A DNA stretch of 64,000 nucleotides, from contig NZ_CP051131.1 in assembly GCF_013378075.1 (NCBI RefSeq), positions 2,306,501 to 2,370,500 of the forward strand, read 5' to 3'. This document shows, piece after piece, positions 45,365-54,212 of the stretch (its first letter is position 1; the number at the start of each line of letters is the position of its first letter). The notes under the pieces were generated by a model that searched no databases, had not been told where the DNA came from, and saw only the letters and a program-made list of their open reading frames with translations. This stretch comes from Parasphingopyxis algicola (GTDB taxonomy: Bacteria > Pseudomonadota > Alphaproteobacteria > Sphingomonadales > Sphingomonadaceae). The position numbers and the translations under genes are program-made.

Positions 45365-46300
45365 ATGAAGTTGCTGTCGGGTAATTCCAATCTGCCGCTC
45401 GCAAGCGCGATCTCCCAATATCTCGAGATCCCGCTGACCGAAGCGAATGTCCGGCGGTTCGCCGACGAGGAAATCTTCGTTGAGATTCTCGAAAATGTCC
45501 GCGGCGAAGACGTGTTCGTCGTCCAGTCGACCAGCTATCCGGCGAACGACAATCTGATGGAGCTGCTGATCATAATCGACGCGCTGAAACGCGCCTCGGC
45601 GAAACGGATCACGGCCGTCATGCCCTATTTCGGCTATGCCCGTCAGGACCGCAAACCCGGCCCGCGCACGCCGATCTCGTCCAAGCTCGTCGCCAATCTG
45701 ATCACCGTCGCGGGGGCCAACCGGGTGCTGACGATGGATCTGCACGCCGGCCAGATTCAGGGCTTTTTCGACATCCCCACCGACAATCTCTACGGCGCGC
45801 CGGTGATGGCGGCGGATATTACCGCACGTTTCTCCAAGAAGGACATCACCGTCGTCTCGCCCGATGTCGGCGGCGTCGTCCGCGCCCGCGCGCTCGCCAA
45901 GCGCCTCGACAATGCGCCCCTCGCCATCATCGACAAGCGCCGCGAAAAGCCCGGCGAATCCGAGGTCATGAACATCATCGGCAATGTCGAGGGGCGGTTC
46001 TGCATCATCGTCGACGATATCGTCGATTCGGCCGGCACCCTGTGCAACGCCGCCGCCGCGATGAAGGAATCGGGGGCCGAAGAGGTCATCGCCTATTGTT
46101 CGCACGGCGTATTGTCCGGCGGCGCCGTCGCCCGGGTCGACGGCTCGGTGATGAAGGAGCTGGTGATCACCGATTCGATCGGCAACCATGACGCGATCGC
46201 CGAGGCGGAGAAGATCCGCCACCTGCCGATCGCCCCGCTGTTCGCCGAAGCAATCCGCCGCATCGCCGACGAAAGCTCGGTCTCGAGTCTGTTCGATTGA
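45365..46300 (+). CDS. prs: Ribose-phosphate pyrophosphokinase
   Basis: 311-residue PRPP synthetase transferring pyrophosphate from ATP to ribose 5-phosphate, feeding purines, pyrimidines, His, Trp and NAD. Seen are [19 protein letters not shown], the flexible loop [21 protein letters not shown], the metal motif [12 protein letters not shown] and the PRPP loop [11 protein letters not shown] at about 214-224. Start ATG 45365. Followed by four-way-junction repeat copy A. Confidence 0.96.
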   Translation: MKLLSGNSNLPLASAISQYLEIPLTEANVRRFADEEIFVEILENVRGEDVFVVQSTSYPANDNLMELLIIIDALKRASAKRITAVMPYFGYARQDRKPGPRTPISSKLVANLITVAGANRVLTMDLHAGQIQGFFDIPTDNLYGAPVMAADITARFSKKDITVVSPDVGGVVRARALAKRLDNAPLAIIDKRREKPGESEVMNIIGNVEGRFCIIVDDIVDSAGTLCNAAAAMKESGAEEVIAYCSHGVLSGGAVARVDGSVMKELVITDSIGNHDAIAEAEKIRHLPIAPLFAEAIRRIADESSVSSLFD

Positions 46301-46307
46301 GACTTTC

Positions 46308-46412
46308 TGTCAGACTCGACCTTGTGATCGAGCGCCGCAACGGGATTTTCTGTCAGGCCTCGGCTGCGCCTCGGCGCGGCACCGGCGACATTGCGCCAGC
46401 AATGTTCTGACA
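46308..46412. repeat. Four-way-junction repeat, copy A
   Basis: 105-nt palindromic element. Basal stem TGTCAGA (46308-46314) with TCTGACA (46406-46412). Left 18-nt hairpin 46315-46332 (CTCGA/TCGAG). Right 18-nt hairpin 46388-46405 (ACATTGC/GCAATGT, loop GCCA). The central arm closes with CGCCG/CGGCG, but its interior (46338-46382) is not the long stem seen in copies B and C. It lies 7 bp after prs. No open frame. Confidence 0.75.
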
Positions 46413-46478
46413 AGCCCCCTTCGACAGACTGGCCTTTGATTGCGTAGAGAAAACGCAAGACGCGCGGGAGGAGAGACC

Positions 46479-47417
46479 ATGCCGAAGATCGCCGACAGCG
46501 GAATCACCAACTGGACACCCGATCGGCTCCCCGACCTTGCCGGCAAGACCTATCTGGTCACCGGCGGCAATTCCGGCATCGGCTTCGAAGCGTCCCGGAT
46601 GCTCGGCGAGGCCGGCGGCGATATCGTCATCGCCTGCCGCGATCCGGCCAAGGCCGAAAAGGCCGTTGCCGAGCTGAAACAATCGGTGAAAGGCAAGGTC
46701 GAAACCGTCGCGCTCGATCTCGCCGATCTCTCGTCGGTGCGCACGGCAGCCGAGGAGATACACACGCGCTACGACACGCTCGATGCGCTGGTGAACAATG
46801 CGGGCATCATGCAGACGCCCGAAACGCGGACCGTGGACGGCTTCGAACTGCAGCTCGGCACCAACCATCTCGGTCATTTCCTGCTGGCCGGGCTGCTCTT
46901 CGATCTCGTCGAGAAAGCCGAAGGCCGGATCGTTATCGTATCGAGCATCGCGCACAAATACGGGATCATCTATCGCGACGATTTGATGCTCGAAAAATCC
47001 TATTCGCCGACCAGCGCCTATACCCAGAGCAAGCTCGCCAACCTGATGTTCGCCATCGAGCTAGACCGGCGGCTCAGGGCCAAAAATCTGCCGGTCAAGG
47101 CGATTGCCTGCCATCCGGGCTATTCGAACACCGCGCTGCAAAGCACGGGACCCGCCGGGTTGCTGAATGTCCTGTACACATTCTTGAACCCGATCATGGC
47201 GCAGCCCGCCGGAAAGGGCGCCATCCCGACCGTGCTCGCGGCGGCCGGAACCGAAGCGCAATCGGGCGCCTATTACGGACCCACCGGCTGGGGCGATGCA
47301 CGCGGCCCGGTTGGCGACGCGTTCGTCGCGCGGCGCGCGCTCAACGAAGAAACCGCCGCCTGGCTCTGGGAAGCGAGTGAAAAGCTCACCGGGTTCGAAT
47401 GGACAAAGCTCGACTAG
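46479..47417 (+). CDS. Short-chain dehydrogenase/reductase
   Basis: 312-residue SDR with the classical motifs: cofactor loop TGGNSGIG, NNAG, Ser in IVSSIAHK and YTQSK catalytic Tyr-Lys. The C-terminal region (HPGYSNTALQSTGP onward) is of the retinol-dehydrogenase / WW-oxidoreductase-like extended group found widely in bacteria. DPAKAEKAV after the Rossmann strand suggests NADP use via the preceding CRD. Substrate unknown. ATG 46479 follows GGGAGGAG. Confidence 0.9.
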   Translation: MPKIADSGITNWTPDRLPDLAGKTYLVTGGNSGIGFEASRMLGEAGGDIVIACRDPAKAEKAVAELKQSVKGKVETVALDLADLSSVRTAAEEIHTRYDTLDALVNNAGIMQTPETRTVDGFELQLGTNHLGHFLLAGLLFDLVEKAEGRIVIVSSIAHKYGIIYRDDLMLEKSYSPTSAYTQSKLANLMFAIELDRRLRAKNLPVKAIACHPGYSNTALQSTGPAGLLNVLYTFLNPIMAQPAGKGAIPTVLAAAGTEAQSGAYYGPTGWGDARGPVGDAFVARRALNEETAAWLWEASEKLTGFEWTKLD

Positions 47418-47465
47418 ACGAATTGGGACTGGCGGATTCCCGCGCGCCGGGGTAGCGCCGCCGTC

Positions 47466-48254
47466 ATGACCCTCGAATCCGATCTTGCCCTGGCCAACCG
47501 GCTCGCCGACGCGGCCGGCGCCGCCATCCGACCCTTTTTCCGCGCCGATTTCGCGCGCGAGGACAAGGCCGATGCTTCGCCGGTAACCGAGGCCGATCGC
47601 GCCGCCGAGATGGCGATCCGCGAGATCCTGGAAAGCGAACGGCCGGACGAAGGCATTATCGGCGAGGAATACGGAGCGACGCGCGAATCGGCCGCGCGCC
47701 AATGGGTGCTCGACCCGATCGACGGGACGACGAGCTTCATCGCCGGACGGCCGACTTTCGGGACGCTGATCGCGCTGATGCAGGACGGCTGGCCGTTACT
47801 GGGCGCCATCGACCAGCCGATTTCGGGCGAACGCTGGATCGGCGCCGTGGGGGGCACGACGCAGTTCGGGGACAGTCCGGCGGCCACGCGCCGATGCGGG
47901 GGGCTGGACAGCGCAACGGTCGCGACCACGAGCCCGCACTGTTTCAACCAGGAGGAAGGCGAGGCTTTCCTGCGTCTGGTCGCCAAGTGCCACGCCAACC
48001 AGCGGCAAGGGCCGATCTACGGCGGAGACTGTTACAATTACGGCCTGCTGGCGTCCGGCCATATCGATATCGTCGTCGAGGCGGGTCTCGCGCTCCATGA
48101 TTTCGCGGCGCTGATTCCGGTCGTCGAGGCGGCCGGCGGGCAGATGTGCGACTGGGAGGGCAACCCTCTGACCGCCGAAAGCGACGGCCGCGTCATCGCG
48201 CTCGGCGATTCGGCGCGGCTCGACGATGTGCTCGAGGCGCTGCATGAGGGCTGA
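47466..48254 (+). CDS. hisN: Histidinol-phosphatase, inositol-monophosphatase family
   Basis: 262-residue Mg-dependent phosphatase that removes phosphate from histidinol phosphate, the penultimate step of histidine synthesis in many alphaproteobacteria and actinobacteria. Metal motifs: IIGEEYG (Glu), WVLDPIDGTTSFIAGRP near 83-88, and the distal LALHDFAALIPVVEAAGG. The segment GDCYNYGLLASGHIDIVVEAG is typical of HisN rather than SuhB. hisC lies 11 kb away. Assignment to HisN is strong by motif context but related phosphatases overlap. Confidence 0.85.
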   Translation: MTLESDLALANRLADAAGAAIRPFFRADFAREDKADASPVTEADRAAEMAIREILESERPDEGIIGEEYGATRESAARQWVLDPIDGTTSFIAGRPTFGTLIALMQDGWPLLGAIDQPISGERWIGAVGGTTQFGDSPAATRRCGGLDSATVATTSPHCFNQEEGEAFLRLVAKCHANQRQGPIYGGDCYNYGLLASGHIDIVVEAGLALHDFAALIPVVEAAGGQMCDWEGNPLTAESDGRVIALGDSARLDDVLEALHEG

Positions 48255-48333
48255 CGTAACACTATGTTTAGCTTCGGTTCGCTTCAAAATATTCGAATTG
48301 CGAGAAAGTGTGAACTGAGAGTAAGGATCGAGA

Positions 48334-48561
48334 ATGTGGGACGATAACGAGTGCCCGCACTGCCATAGTGGGCTAATTACGTCATCTCTCGCCGCTGTTG
48401 TGTCTATGGGGACGGCGGCGTCCGGGCTATGTTCCGAATGCGGCGGGTCTGGGGAAGTGAGTCCTTACAAGAATGACTTTTTCAATCCTGATGATCTTCA
48501 GTGCAAAGCCTGCAACGGAACAGGGGAATGCCCATTTTGCAATGGCTCCGGAGTTTCTTAG
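48334..48561 (+). CDS. 75-residue CxxC-rich zinc-ribbon protein
   Basis: Small protein with four Cys pairs: CPHC (7-10), CSEC near 33, CKAC near 57 and CPFC near 67, the latter three followed by Gly repeats (GGSGE, GTGE, GSG). This is the CxxCxGxG pattern of the DnaJ zinc domain, enough for two zinc sites. The surrounding 48255-48600 DNA is visibly less GC-rich than the flanks and its codon use differs. No signal peptide. Function unknown; could be a standalone DnaJ-type zinc module. Confidence 0.65.
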   Translation: MWDDNECPHCHSGLITSSLAAVVSMGTAASGLCSECGGSGEVSPYKNDFFNPDDLQCKACNGTGECPFCNGSGVS

Positions 48562-48600
48562 TCTGCTCCAAGCGCTGTGTTTACTTACTCGCAAAATCCA

Positions 48601-48629
48601 TTGCCTTTCGCGCGGCATCGCCCTATATC
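48601..48629 (+). promoter_or_regulatory. Promoter of rpmI-rplT
   Basis: TTGCCT (48601-48606) and TATATC (48624-48629) with 17-bp spacing, followed by GCGCC. The leader to rpmI would be about 80 nt. This is the clearest promoter in the window. Confidence 0.62.
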
Positions 48630-48716
48630 GCGCCTCTTCCAAACGATGTGAGGAACTGTCCGGCCGGTATGGGCTGCCGAGGCCGTTCGCAAATCGTCAG
48701 TGACAAGGAGACGAAA

Positions 48717-48920
48717 ATGCCCAAGCTGAAGACCAAGAGCGGTGTGAAGAAACGCTTCAAGATCACCGCCACCGGCAAGGTCAAACACGGTGTCGCGGGC
48801 AAGCGCCACCGGCTGATCAGCCATAATTCGAAATATATCCGCCAGAATCGCGGCACCACCAAACTGTCCGACGCCGATGCGAAGACGGTCAAGAAATGGG
48901 CGCCCTACGGGCTGCGCTAG
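48717..48920 (+). CDS. rpmI: 50S ribosomal protein L35
   Basis: 67-residue, very basic ribosomal protein: [20 protein letters not shown] and the [12 protein letters not shown] segment are canonical. AGGAG lies 7 nt before ATG 48717. A longer in-frame opening upstream is rejected. First gene of rpmI-rplT-pheS-pheT. Confidence 0.97.
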   Translation: MPKLKTKSGVKKRFKITATGKVKHGVAGKRHRLISHNSKYIRQNRGTTKLSDADAKTVKKWAPYGLR

Positions 48921-48933
48921 GAGGTAAGCGACA

Positions 48934-49296
48934 ATGGCACGAGTGAAACGCGGGACGACCACGAAAACCCGCCACAAAAGACTTCTCAACGAAGCGAAGG
49001 GCTATTGGGGCCGCCGCAAGAATACGATTCGCGTGGCACGCCAGGCGGTCGAAAAGGCCGGCCAGTATGCCTATCGCGATCGCAAGGTCAAAAAGCGGAA
49101 ATTCCGTGCGCTGTGGATCCAGCGGATCAACGCCGCGGTGCGCGCCGAAGACCTGACCTATGCGCGCTTCATGCACGGCCTGAAGCTCGCCGGCGTCGAG
49201 CTGGACCGCAAGGTTCTGGCCGATCTCGCGATGAACGAACCCGAGGCGTTTAGCGCCGTCGTTGCCCAGAGCAAGGACGCGCTCTCGAACGCCTGA
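48934..49296 (+). CDS. rplT: 50S ribosomal protein L20
   Basis: 120-residue 23S rRNA-binding protein, needed early in 50S assembly and a known translational autoregulator in other bacteria. Canonical blocks: [24 protein letters not shown], then [25 protein letters not shown]. Starts 13 bp after rpmI with AGGAGG. A small hairpin GCCGGT/ACCGGC (49313-49330) follows its stop before the terminator. Confidence 0.97.
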   Translation: MARVKRGTTTKTRHKRLLNEAKGYWGRRKNTIRVARQAVEKAGQYAYRDRKVKKRKFRALWIQRINAAVRAEDLTYARFMHGLKLAGVELDRKVLADLAMNEPEAFSAVVAQSKDALSNA

Positions 49297-49340
49297 GGCA
49301 ACGACAGCAATAGCCGGTAGCAAGACCGGCAATTCCAACT

Positions 49341-49382
49341 AAAAAGGGCGCGGGGAGCGACATGGCTCCACGCGCCCTTTTT
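49341..49382 (+). terminator. Intrinsic terminator / attenuator in front of pheS
   Basis: AAAAAGGGCGCG (49341-49352) pairs perfectly with CGCGCCCTTTTT (49371-49382). An inner GGAGC/GCTCC pairing extends the hairpin. The stem ends in five T. It sits 29 bp before the pheS ATG, leaving no room for a separate pheS promoter, so pheST expression probably depends on read-through. Confidence 0.75.
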
Positions 49383-49412
49383 CGCATCAGCTATTCGAAA
49401 CGGACGGAATAA
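49362..49412 (+). CDS. Possible 16-codon leader ORF of pheS
   Basis: ATG 49362, with GGGGAG 4 nt upstream, reads [16 protein letters not shown] and stops at TAA overlapping the pheS ATG (TAATG). Its start lies in the loop of the terminator hairpin, so its translation would disrupt the right arm. It contains one Phe codon only, unlike the Phe-rich pheM of E. coli. May be chance. Confidence 0.25.
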   Translation: MAPRALFRISYSKRTE

Positions 49413-50521
49413 TGGACGAGCAAAAGCCCGATCTGGAACAGCTCAAGCAGGATCTGTGCGCCGCGATCGAAGTCGCCACCGGGCTCGACGCGCTCGATGC
49501 CGTGCGCGTGCACGCGCTCGGCAAGAATGGCGTGGTTACCGGGCTGCTGAAGACGCTCGGTTCGATGTCGCCGGAAGACCGGAAGGTCGAAGGTCCGCGG
49601 ATCAACGGGCTACGCAGCGAGATCGCCGAGGCCATCGAAAGCAAGAAGGCAGCGCTCGCCGCGGACTTGCTGGAACAGCGTCTGGCGTCCGAAACGCTCG
49701 ACCTCTCGCTGCCGCCGAAGGAAACGCCCAAGGGGTCCGTGCATCCGGTCAGCCAGGTCATGGACGAGCTGGCCGAAATCTTCGCCGATCTCGGCTTCGC
49801 GGTCGCGACGGGGCCGGAGATCGAGGATGACTGGCACAATTTCACCGCGCTCAACATCCCGGAAAGCCATCCGGCGCGGGCGATGCACGACACTTTCTAT
49901 TTCGGCGAGAACCATAAGCGCGACGGCCAGGCGATGATGCTCCGCACGCACACCTCGCCCGTTCAGATCCGCACGATGACCTCCGAGGAGCCGCCGATCC
50001 GGATCATCGCGCCGGGCCGCACCTACCGCTCGGATTCGGACGCGACGCATACGCCGATGTTCCACCAGGTCGAAGGCCTGGTCATCGATCGCGACATCCA
50101 TATGGGCCATCTCAAATGGACCTTGGAGACCTTCGTGAAGGCGTTTTTCGAGCGCGACGATATCGTGCTGCGCTTCCGCCCCAGCTATTTCCCCTTCACC
50201 GAACCCTCGGCGGAGGTCGATGTCGGCTATTCGCTGAAGGACGGCAAGCGGATCATCGGCGGCGACCCGACGAAGGAGGAAGGCGGTTGGATGGAAATCC
50301 TCGGCTCGGGCATGGTCAACCGCAAGGTGATCGACGCGTGCGGTCTCGATCCCGATGAGTGGCAGGGTTTTGCCTTCGGCTGCGGGATCGACCGGCTCGC
50401 CATGCTCAAATACGGGATGGACGATCTCCGGGCGTTCTTCGACGGCGATTTGCGCTGGATCGAGCATTACGGCTTCTCGGCGCTCGACGTGCCGACCCTG
50501 AGCGCGGGAGTGGGCGCATGA
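49412..50521 (+). CDS. pheS: Phenylalanyl-tRNA synthetase alpha subunit
   Basis: 369-residue catalytic subunit. N-terminal coiled coil (about 1-95) for tRNA contact, then class II core with [54 protein letters not shown], and [17 protein letters not shown]. Glycine-rich motif 3 is [15 protein letters not shown]. Start ATG 49412. The stop overlaps the pheT ATG by 4 bp. Confidence 0.97.
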   Translation: MDEQKPDLEQLKQDLCAAIEVATGLDALDAVRVHALGKNGVVTGLLKTLGSMSPEDRKVEGPRINGLRSEIAEAIESKKAALAADLLEQRLASETLDLSLPPKETPKGSVHPVSQVMDELAEIFADLGFAVATGPEIEDDWHNFTALNIPESHPARAMHDTFYFGENHKRDGQAMMLRTHTSPVQIRTMTSEEPPIRIIAPGRTYRSDSDATHTPMFHQVEGLVIDRDIHMGHLKWTLETFVKAFFERDDIVLRFRPSYFPFTEPSAEVDVGYSLKDGKRIIGGDPTKEEGGWMEILGSGMVNRKVIDACGLDPDEWQGFAFGCGIDRLAMLKYGMDDLRAFFDGDLRWIEHYGFSALDVPTLSAGVGA

Positions 50522-52935
50522 AGTTCACGCTGGGCTGGCTCAAACAGCATCTCGAGACCGAAGCCGATCTCGACACCGTTCTCGACACGCTGACCGCGAT
50601 CGGGCTCGAGGTCGAAGGCGTCGAAAATCCGGGCGAAACGCTCGCCGATTTCAGGATCGCGCGGGTGGTCTCGGCAGACAGGCATCCCAATGCCGACAAG
50701 CTGCAGCTGCTGCAGGTCGATACCGGCGACGGGATCCCGGTCCAGGTCGTGTGCGGCGCGCCCAATGCGCGGGCCGGGCTGGTCGGCGTGTTCGCGGCGC
50801 CGGGCACCTATGTCCCGGGGATCGACACCACGCTGAAACCGGCCAAGATCCGCGACATCGAAAGCTTCGGCATGATGTGTTCGGAGCGCGAGCTCGAAAT
50901 GTCGGACGAACATCAGGGGATCATCGATCTCGACGAGAGCGCGGCGGCGGAAGTTGGCGAAAGTTACGCGCATTGGGCGGGGCTCGACGATCCGGTGATC
51001 GACCTCAAGATCACGCCCAACCGGCAGGATTGCATGGGCGTGCGCGGCATTGCACGCGACCTCGCCGTGGCGGGTCTCGGCACGCTGAAACCATTACAAG
51101 TACGTGAAATAAAAGGGCAAAATGAGCCGTCGATCGAGATACGCACCGACGATCCGGAAGGCTGCCCGGCCTTTTTCGGACGCACCGTCGCGGGCGTTTC
51201 GAACGGCGCGTCGCCCGACTGGATGCAGAAACGGCTGCGCGCGATCGGGCAGAAGCCGATCTCGGCGCTGGTCGACATCACCAACTATATCATGATCGAT
51301 CACGGCCGCCCGCTGCACGTCTACGACCGGGCGAAACTGGGCGAGGCGATCTTCGCGCGCCGCGCCGAAAACGGCGAAAGGGTCGTCGCGCTCAACGGCA
51401 AGGACTATGTGCTCGACGACAGCATGACCGTGATCGCGGACGAGAATGGCGTCCACGATATCGGCGGGATCATGGGCGGCGAAGATAGCGGCGTGCAGCC
51501 GGAAACCGCGGATATCGTGATCGAATGCGCTTATTTCGATCCGCCGCGCATCGCCCGGACCGGGCAGAAGCTCGGCCTGATGTCGGACGCGCGCGCGCGT
51601 TTCGAACGCGGCGTCGATCCGGCGTTCCTGGACGACGGCCTCGCCATCGCGACGCAGCTGATCCTCGATATCTGCGGCGGCGAACCGTCGGAGACAGTCG
51701 AAGCCGGCGCCCCGCCGCTCGACACGAAGACGATTCGCTACGACCCGCACCTCTGTGCAACCTTAGGCGGCGTTTCCGTGCCCATCGACACCCAGCGCGC
51801 CACGCTCGAGGCCCTCGGCTTCACCGTTGGCGGCGACGGACCCTTCGAGGTCACCGTGCCGACCTGGCGCCGCGATGTGGACGGCGCCCCCGACCTCGTC
51901 GAGGAGGTGCTGCGCATCGAACGCTATGATGCGATTCCCTCGACGCCGCTGCCGCGCGCCGAGGGCGTCGCGACGCCGACCGCCTCGCCCGAACAGAAGC
52001 GCGAACGCACGGTTCGCCGCGCCGCCGCCGCGCGCGGGCTCAACGAGGCGGTGACCTGGAGCTTCATACCCCAAGCCGAAGCCGCGCTGTCCAATGATTC
52101 TGATTCCGGGGCCCCCTGGATCCTCGCCAATCCGATCAGCGAAGACATGAAGGTCATGCGCACCGCGATGATCCCGGGCCTCGCCGCCGCGGCGAAGCGC
52201 AATGCCGATCGCGGCGCGGCGAGCATCCGGCTCTTCGAGATCGGTCGCCGCTATCTGGAACAGGAAGAACGCCCGACCCTCGGCCTGATCCTGGCGGGTG
52301 CGAGGGACGCCCGGCACTGGCAAGGCGGAGGCGATCCGTTCGACGCCTATGACGCCAAGGCCGAAATCGTCGCGCTGCTCGAAGCGGCCGGCGCGCCGGC
52401 CGCGAACCTGCAGCTCTTCGGCGATGCGAGCGGACACTACCATCCCGGCCGCTCGGGCCGGCTGTGCCTCGGGCCGAAGAACATGCTGGCCGAGTTCGGC
52501 GAGCTGCACCCGAATACGCTGAAGGCGCTCGATCTCGACGGCCCCGTCATGGCCGGCGAAATCTATCTCGACGCGATTCCGATGCCCAAGGCGAAGGGAA
52601 GCGGCGCTGGGAAAGCGGGCGGCGGCCATATGCGCAAGCCCTTCACCCCGCCCGCGCTCCAGTCCGTCACCCGCGACTTCGCCTTCCTGCTCGACACCGA
52701 CACGCCCGCCGGCGACCTGCTCCGCGCGGTCCGCAATGCCGACAAGCAGGCGCTGGTCGATGCGCGGATCTTCGACGTGTTTACCGGCGAAGGCGTGCCC
52801 GAGGGCAAGAAATCGGTCGCGATCGAGGTGACGCTGCAACCCGGTGACAAGAGCTTCACCGAAGAGGATCTGAAAGCGATTTCGGACAAGGTGGTGAAGG
52901 CGGCCGGGAAGGTCGGGGGTGAGCTCAGGGGCTAG
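50518..52935 (+). CDS. pheT: Phenylalanyl-tRNA synthetase beta subunit
   Basis: 805-residue subunit with editing and tRNA-binding domains. Start [18 protein letters not shown] domain about 40-150; B3/B4 editing region with [17 protein letters not shown] and the [10 protein letters not shown] segment; catalytic-like core in the middle; C-terminal anticodon-binding FDX domain (about 715-805: [30 protein letters not shown]). ATG 50518 overlaps pheS (ATGA). A frame extending upstream is rejected. Confidence 0.97.
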   Translation: MKFTLGWLKQHLETEADLDTVLDTLTAIGLEVEGVENPGETLADFRIARVVSADRHPNADKLQLLQVDTGDGIPVQVVCGAPNARAGLVGVFAAPGTYVPGIDTTLKPAKIRDIESFGMMCSERELEMSDEHQGIIDLDESAAAEVGESYAHWAGLDDPVIDLKITPNRQDCMGVRGIARDLAVAGLGTLKPLQVREIKGQNEPSIEIRTDDPEGCPAFFGRTVAGVSNGASPDWMQKRLRAIGQKPISALVDITNYIMIDHGRPLHVYDRAKLGEAIFARRAENGERVVALNGKDYVLDDSMTVIADENGVHDIGGIMGGEDSGVQPETADIVIECAYFDPPRIARTGQKLGLMSDARARFERGVDPAFLDDGLAIATQLILDICGGEPSETVEAGAPPLDTKTIRYDPHLCATLGGVSVPIDTQRATLEALGFTVGGDGPFEVTVPTWRRDVDGAPDLVEEVLRIERYDAIPSTPLPRAEGVATPTASPEQKRERTVRRAAAARGLNEAVTWSFIPQAEAALSNDSDSGAPWILANPISEDMKVMRTAMIPGLAAAAKRNADRGAASIRLFEIGRRYLEQEERPTLGLILAGARDARHWQGGGDPFDAYDAKAEIVALLEAAGAPAANLQLFGDASGHYHPGRSGRLCLGPKNMLAEFGELHPNTLKALDLDGPVMAGEIYLDAIPMPKAKGSGAGKAGGGHMRKPFTPPALQSVTRDFAFLLDTDTPAGDLLRAVRNADKQALVDARIFDVFTGEGVPEGKKSVAIEVTLQPGDKSFTEEDLKAISDKVVKAAGKVGGELRG

Positions 52936-52964
52936 AAAAGCTGGCTGTACAGAAGAAAGTACAG

Positions 52965-53042
52965 CGCTTCGCCAGGCTCAGCCCAAGCGGTTTCTCAGGA
53001 CGGTCCTTTCCCTAATCCGTTTGCCCTGAGCTTGTCGAAGGG
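52965..53042. repeat. Sphingomonad short palindromic repeats (two copies)
   Basis: A degenerate copy CGCTTCGCCAGGCTCAG... at 52965-52990 and an inverted intact copy at 53017-53042 with core TGAGCTTGTCGAAGGG. This 25-nt motif (consensus CCTTCGACA-GCTCAGGG) is frequent in sphingomonad intergenic DNA. The second copy lies within the 3' end of the GIY-YIG gene and encodes its C-terminal PSTSSGQT. Confidence 0.6.
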
Positions 53043-53323
53043 CTGTCCTTCTTCTTGCCCAAGCGCGAAATCTCGTCCCAATGCCCACGGATAAGCGCCA
53101 GTTTCTTCGCCCGGCTCCAGCCCTTGATACGGCGCTCCATCGCCGTGGCGTCATCGCGGGTCTGGAATTTCGCGGACCAGACGAGCTCCACCGGCAGATG
53201 ATCGCGCGAAAATCCCGGCAATTCGCCTGACTGGTGTTGCGCGAGGCGATGCTCGAGATTGTCCGTCTGCCCGGTGTAGAAATAGCCGCCCCGGCAGTGA
53301 AGCATATAGGTCCAGAAGGGCAT
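53012..53323 (-). CDS. GIY-YIG nuclease-domain protein (YhbQ/UvrC-N type)
   Basis: 103-residue protein consisting of the GIY-YIG endonuclease domain: YMLHCRGGYFYTGQTDNLEHRLAQH (GGYFYTG stands for GIY/YIG), then Arg in RDHLPVELVW and the Glu in AMERRIKGWSR that completes the active site. Such small proteins act in repair or as structure-specific nucleases; the exact role is unknown. The C-terminal residues come from an intergenic repeat that overlaps the gene end, so the last 10 residues are probably not functional. Confidence 0.82.
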   Translation of the reverse strand: MPFWTYMLHCRGGYFYTGQTDNLEHRLAQHQSGELPGFSRDHLPVELVWSAKFQTRDDATAMERRIKGWSRAKKLALIRGHWDEISRLGKKKDSPSTSSGQTD

Positions 53324-53336
53324 GGCCCTACCTTAA

Positions 53337-53426
53337 CCCGTTGAGGCTGAGCTTGTCGAAGCCCTGCCGTTGCTCTTTCGGCGGTCAAAAGGAAGGACAA
53401 CCCTTCGACAGGCTCAGGGTAAGCGG
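53337..53426. repeat. Sphingomonad short palindromic repeats (two copies)
   Basis: Copies of the same 25-nt family at 53337-53366 (core TGAGCTTGTCGAAG) and inverted at 53401-53426 (CCCTTCGACAGGCTCAGGG). They flank the GIY-YIG gene on its 5' side, mirroring the copies beyond its 3' end. The 53324-53446 gap holds nothing else. Confidence 0.6.
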
Positions 53427-53446
53427 TATTGGGTTGCGGTCGCGCC

Positions 53447-54037
53447 TCACCGCCCCAGCAAGAACACCGCCTGCTCGGCCAGCAGATTCGCCGCCGCCGC
53501 GCGGCGCTGCCGGTTGCCGCTCAGGAACCAGGCCCGTTCCACCGCAATCCCCTGTTTTTCCACGAGCGCACGGAAATCGTCGATCGTGACATGGTGTATG
53601 TTCTCGGTCGCGTACCAGCTCAGCGGCAGCGCGCCGGTGACCGGCATCCGGCCGCCGAAGAGCAGGCTTGCCCGCACGCGCCAATAGGCGAAGTTCGGAA
53701 AGCTGACGAAGGCGCGCGGGGCGATGCGCAGCAGCTCGCCGAGGATCGCGTCGGGGGCGCGGGTCGTCTGCAGCGTCTGGCTGAGGATCGCATAGTCGAA
53801 GGCGCTGTCAGGATAGTCGGCAAGGTCGGTATCGGCATCGCCCTGCACCACCGACAGGCCCTTCGCCATCGCCTGGGCGACATTGTCCGCATCGAGCTCG
53901 AGCCCGCGGGCATCCGCGCTTTTCTCGTGACGCAATGCCGCCATGAGGCCACCGTCGCCGCAGCCGATATCGAGCACCCGCGCGCCTTCGGGCACATGAT
54001 CGGCGATGATTGCGAGATCGGGGCGGAGATCAGTCAT
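53447..54037 (-). CDS. metW: MetW methyltransferase-like protein
   Basis: 196-residue SAM-methyltransferase-fold protein with motif I VLDIGCGDGGLMAAL and an N-terminal LRPDLAIIADHVPEGA typical of MetW. It works with MetX in methionine biosynthesis; the exact catalytic role is not settled. The middle NFAYWRVRASLLFGGRMP and C-terminal FLSGNRQRRAAAANLLAEQAVF are MetW-specific. Read in the same direction as metX, 175 bp downstream of it. Confidence 0.93.
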   Translation of the reverse strand: MTDLRPDLAIIADHVPEGARVLDIGCGDGGLMAALRHEKSADARGLELDADNVAQAMAKGLSVVQGDADTDLADYPDSAFDYAILSQTLQTTRAPDAILGELLRIAPRAFVSFPNFAYWRVRASLLFGGRMPVTGALPLSWYATENIHHVTIDDFRALVEKQGIAVERAWFLSGNRQRRAAAANLLAEQAVFLLGR

Positions 54038-54073
54038 GCGTGCATTTCTTGCAGATCCACACGGTGGCGATAA

Positions 54074-54180
54074 CCGTCATTGCGAGCGGAGCGAAGCAAT
54101 CCAGAGTAACAGGCGATGCGCGTGCGGCCCTGGATTGCCGCGTCGCCCCGAACCGAGTTCGGGCCTCCTCGCAATGACGG
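54074..54180. repeat. CGTCATTGCGAG palindromic repeat between metX and metW
   Basis: 107-nt element with perfect 13-bp ends CCGTCATTGCGAG / CTCGCAATGACGG (54074-54086, 54168-54180). Inner arms are GCAATCCAG/CTGGATTGC and CCCGAAC-cga-GTTCGGG (54147-54163). The terminal motif is a widespread bacterial intergenic repeat. Here it would lie in the metX-metW transcript and could form a stable RNA structure between the two genes. Confidence 0.7.
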
Positions 54181-54212
54181 GAAATGGGAGCAGGGCGGCG
54201 ATAGGATATTCA

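Noticed and set aside
46338-46382. Central arm of repeat copy A as a CRISPR-like unit or attachment site
   Set aside because: Only a single partially paired sequence; no regular repeat spacing, no integrase nearby.
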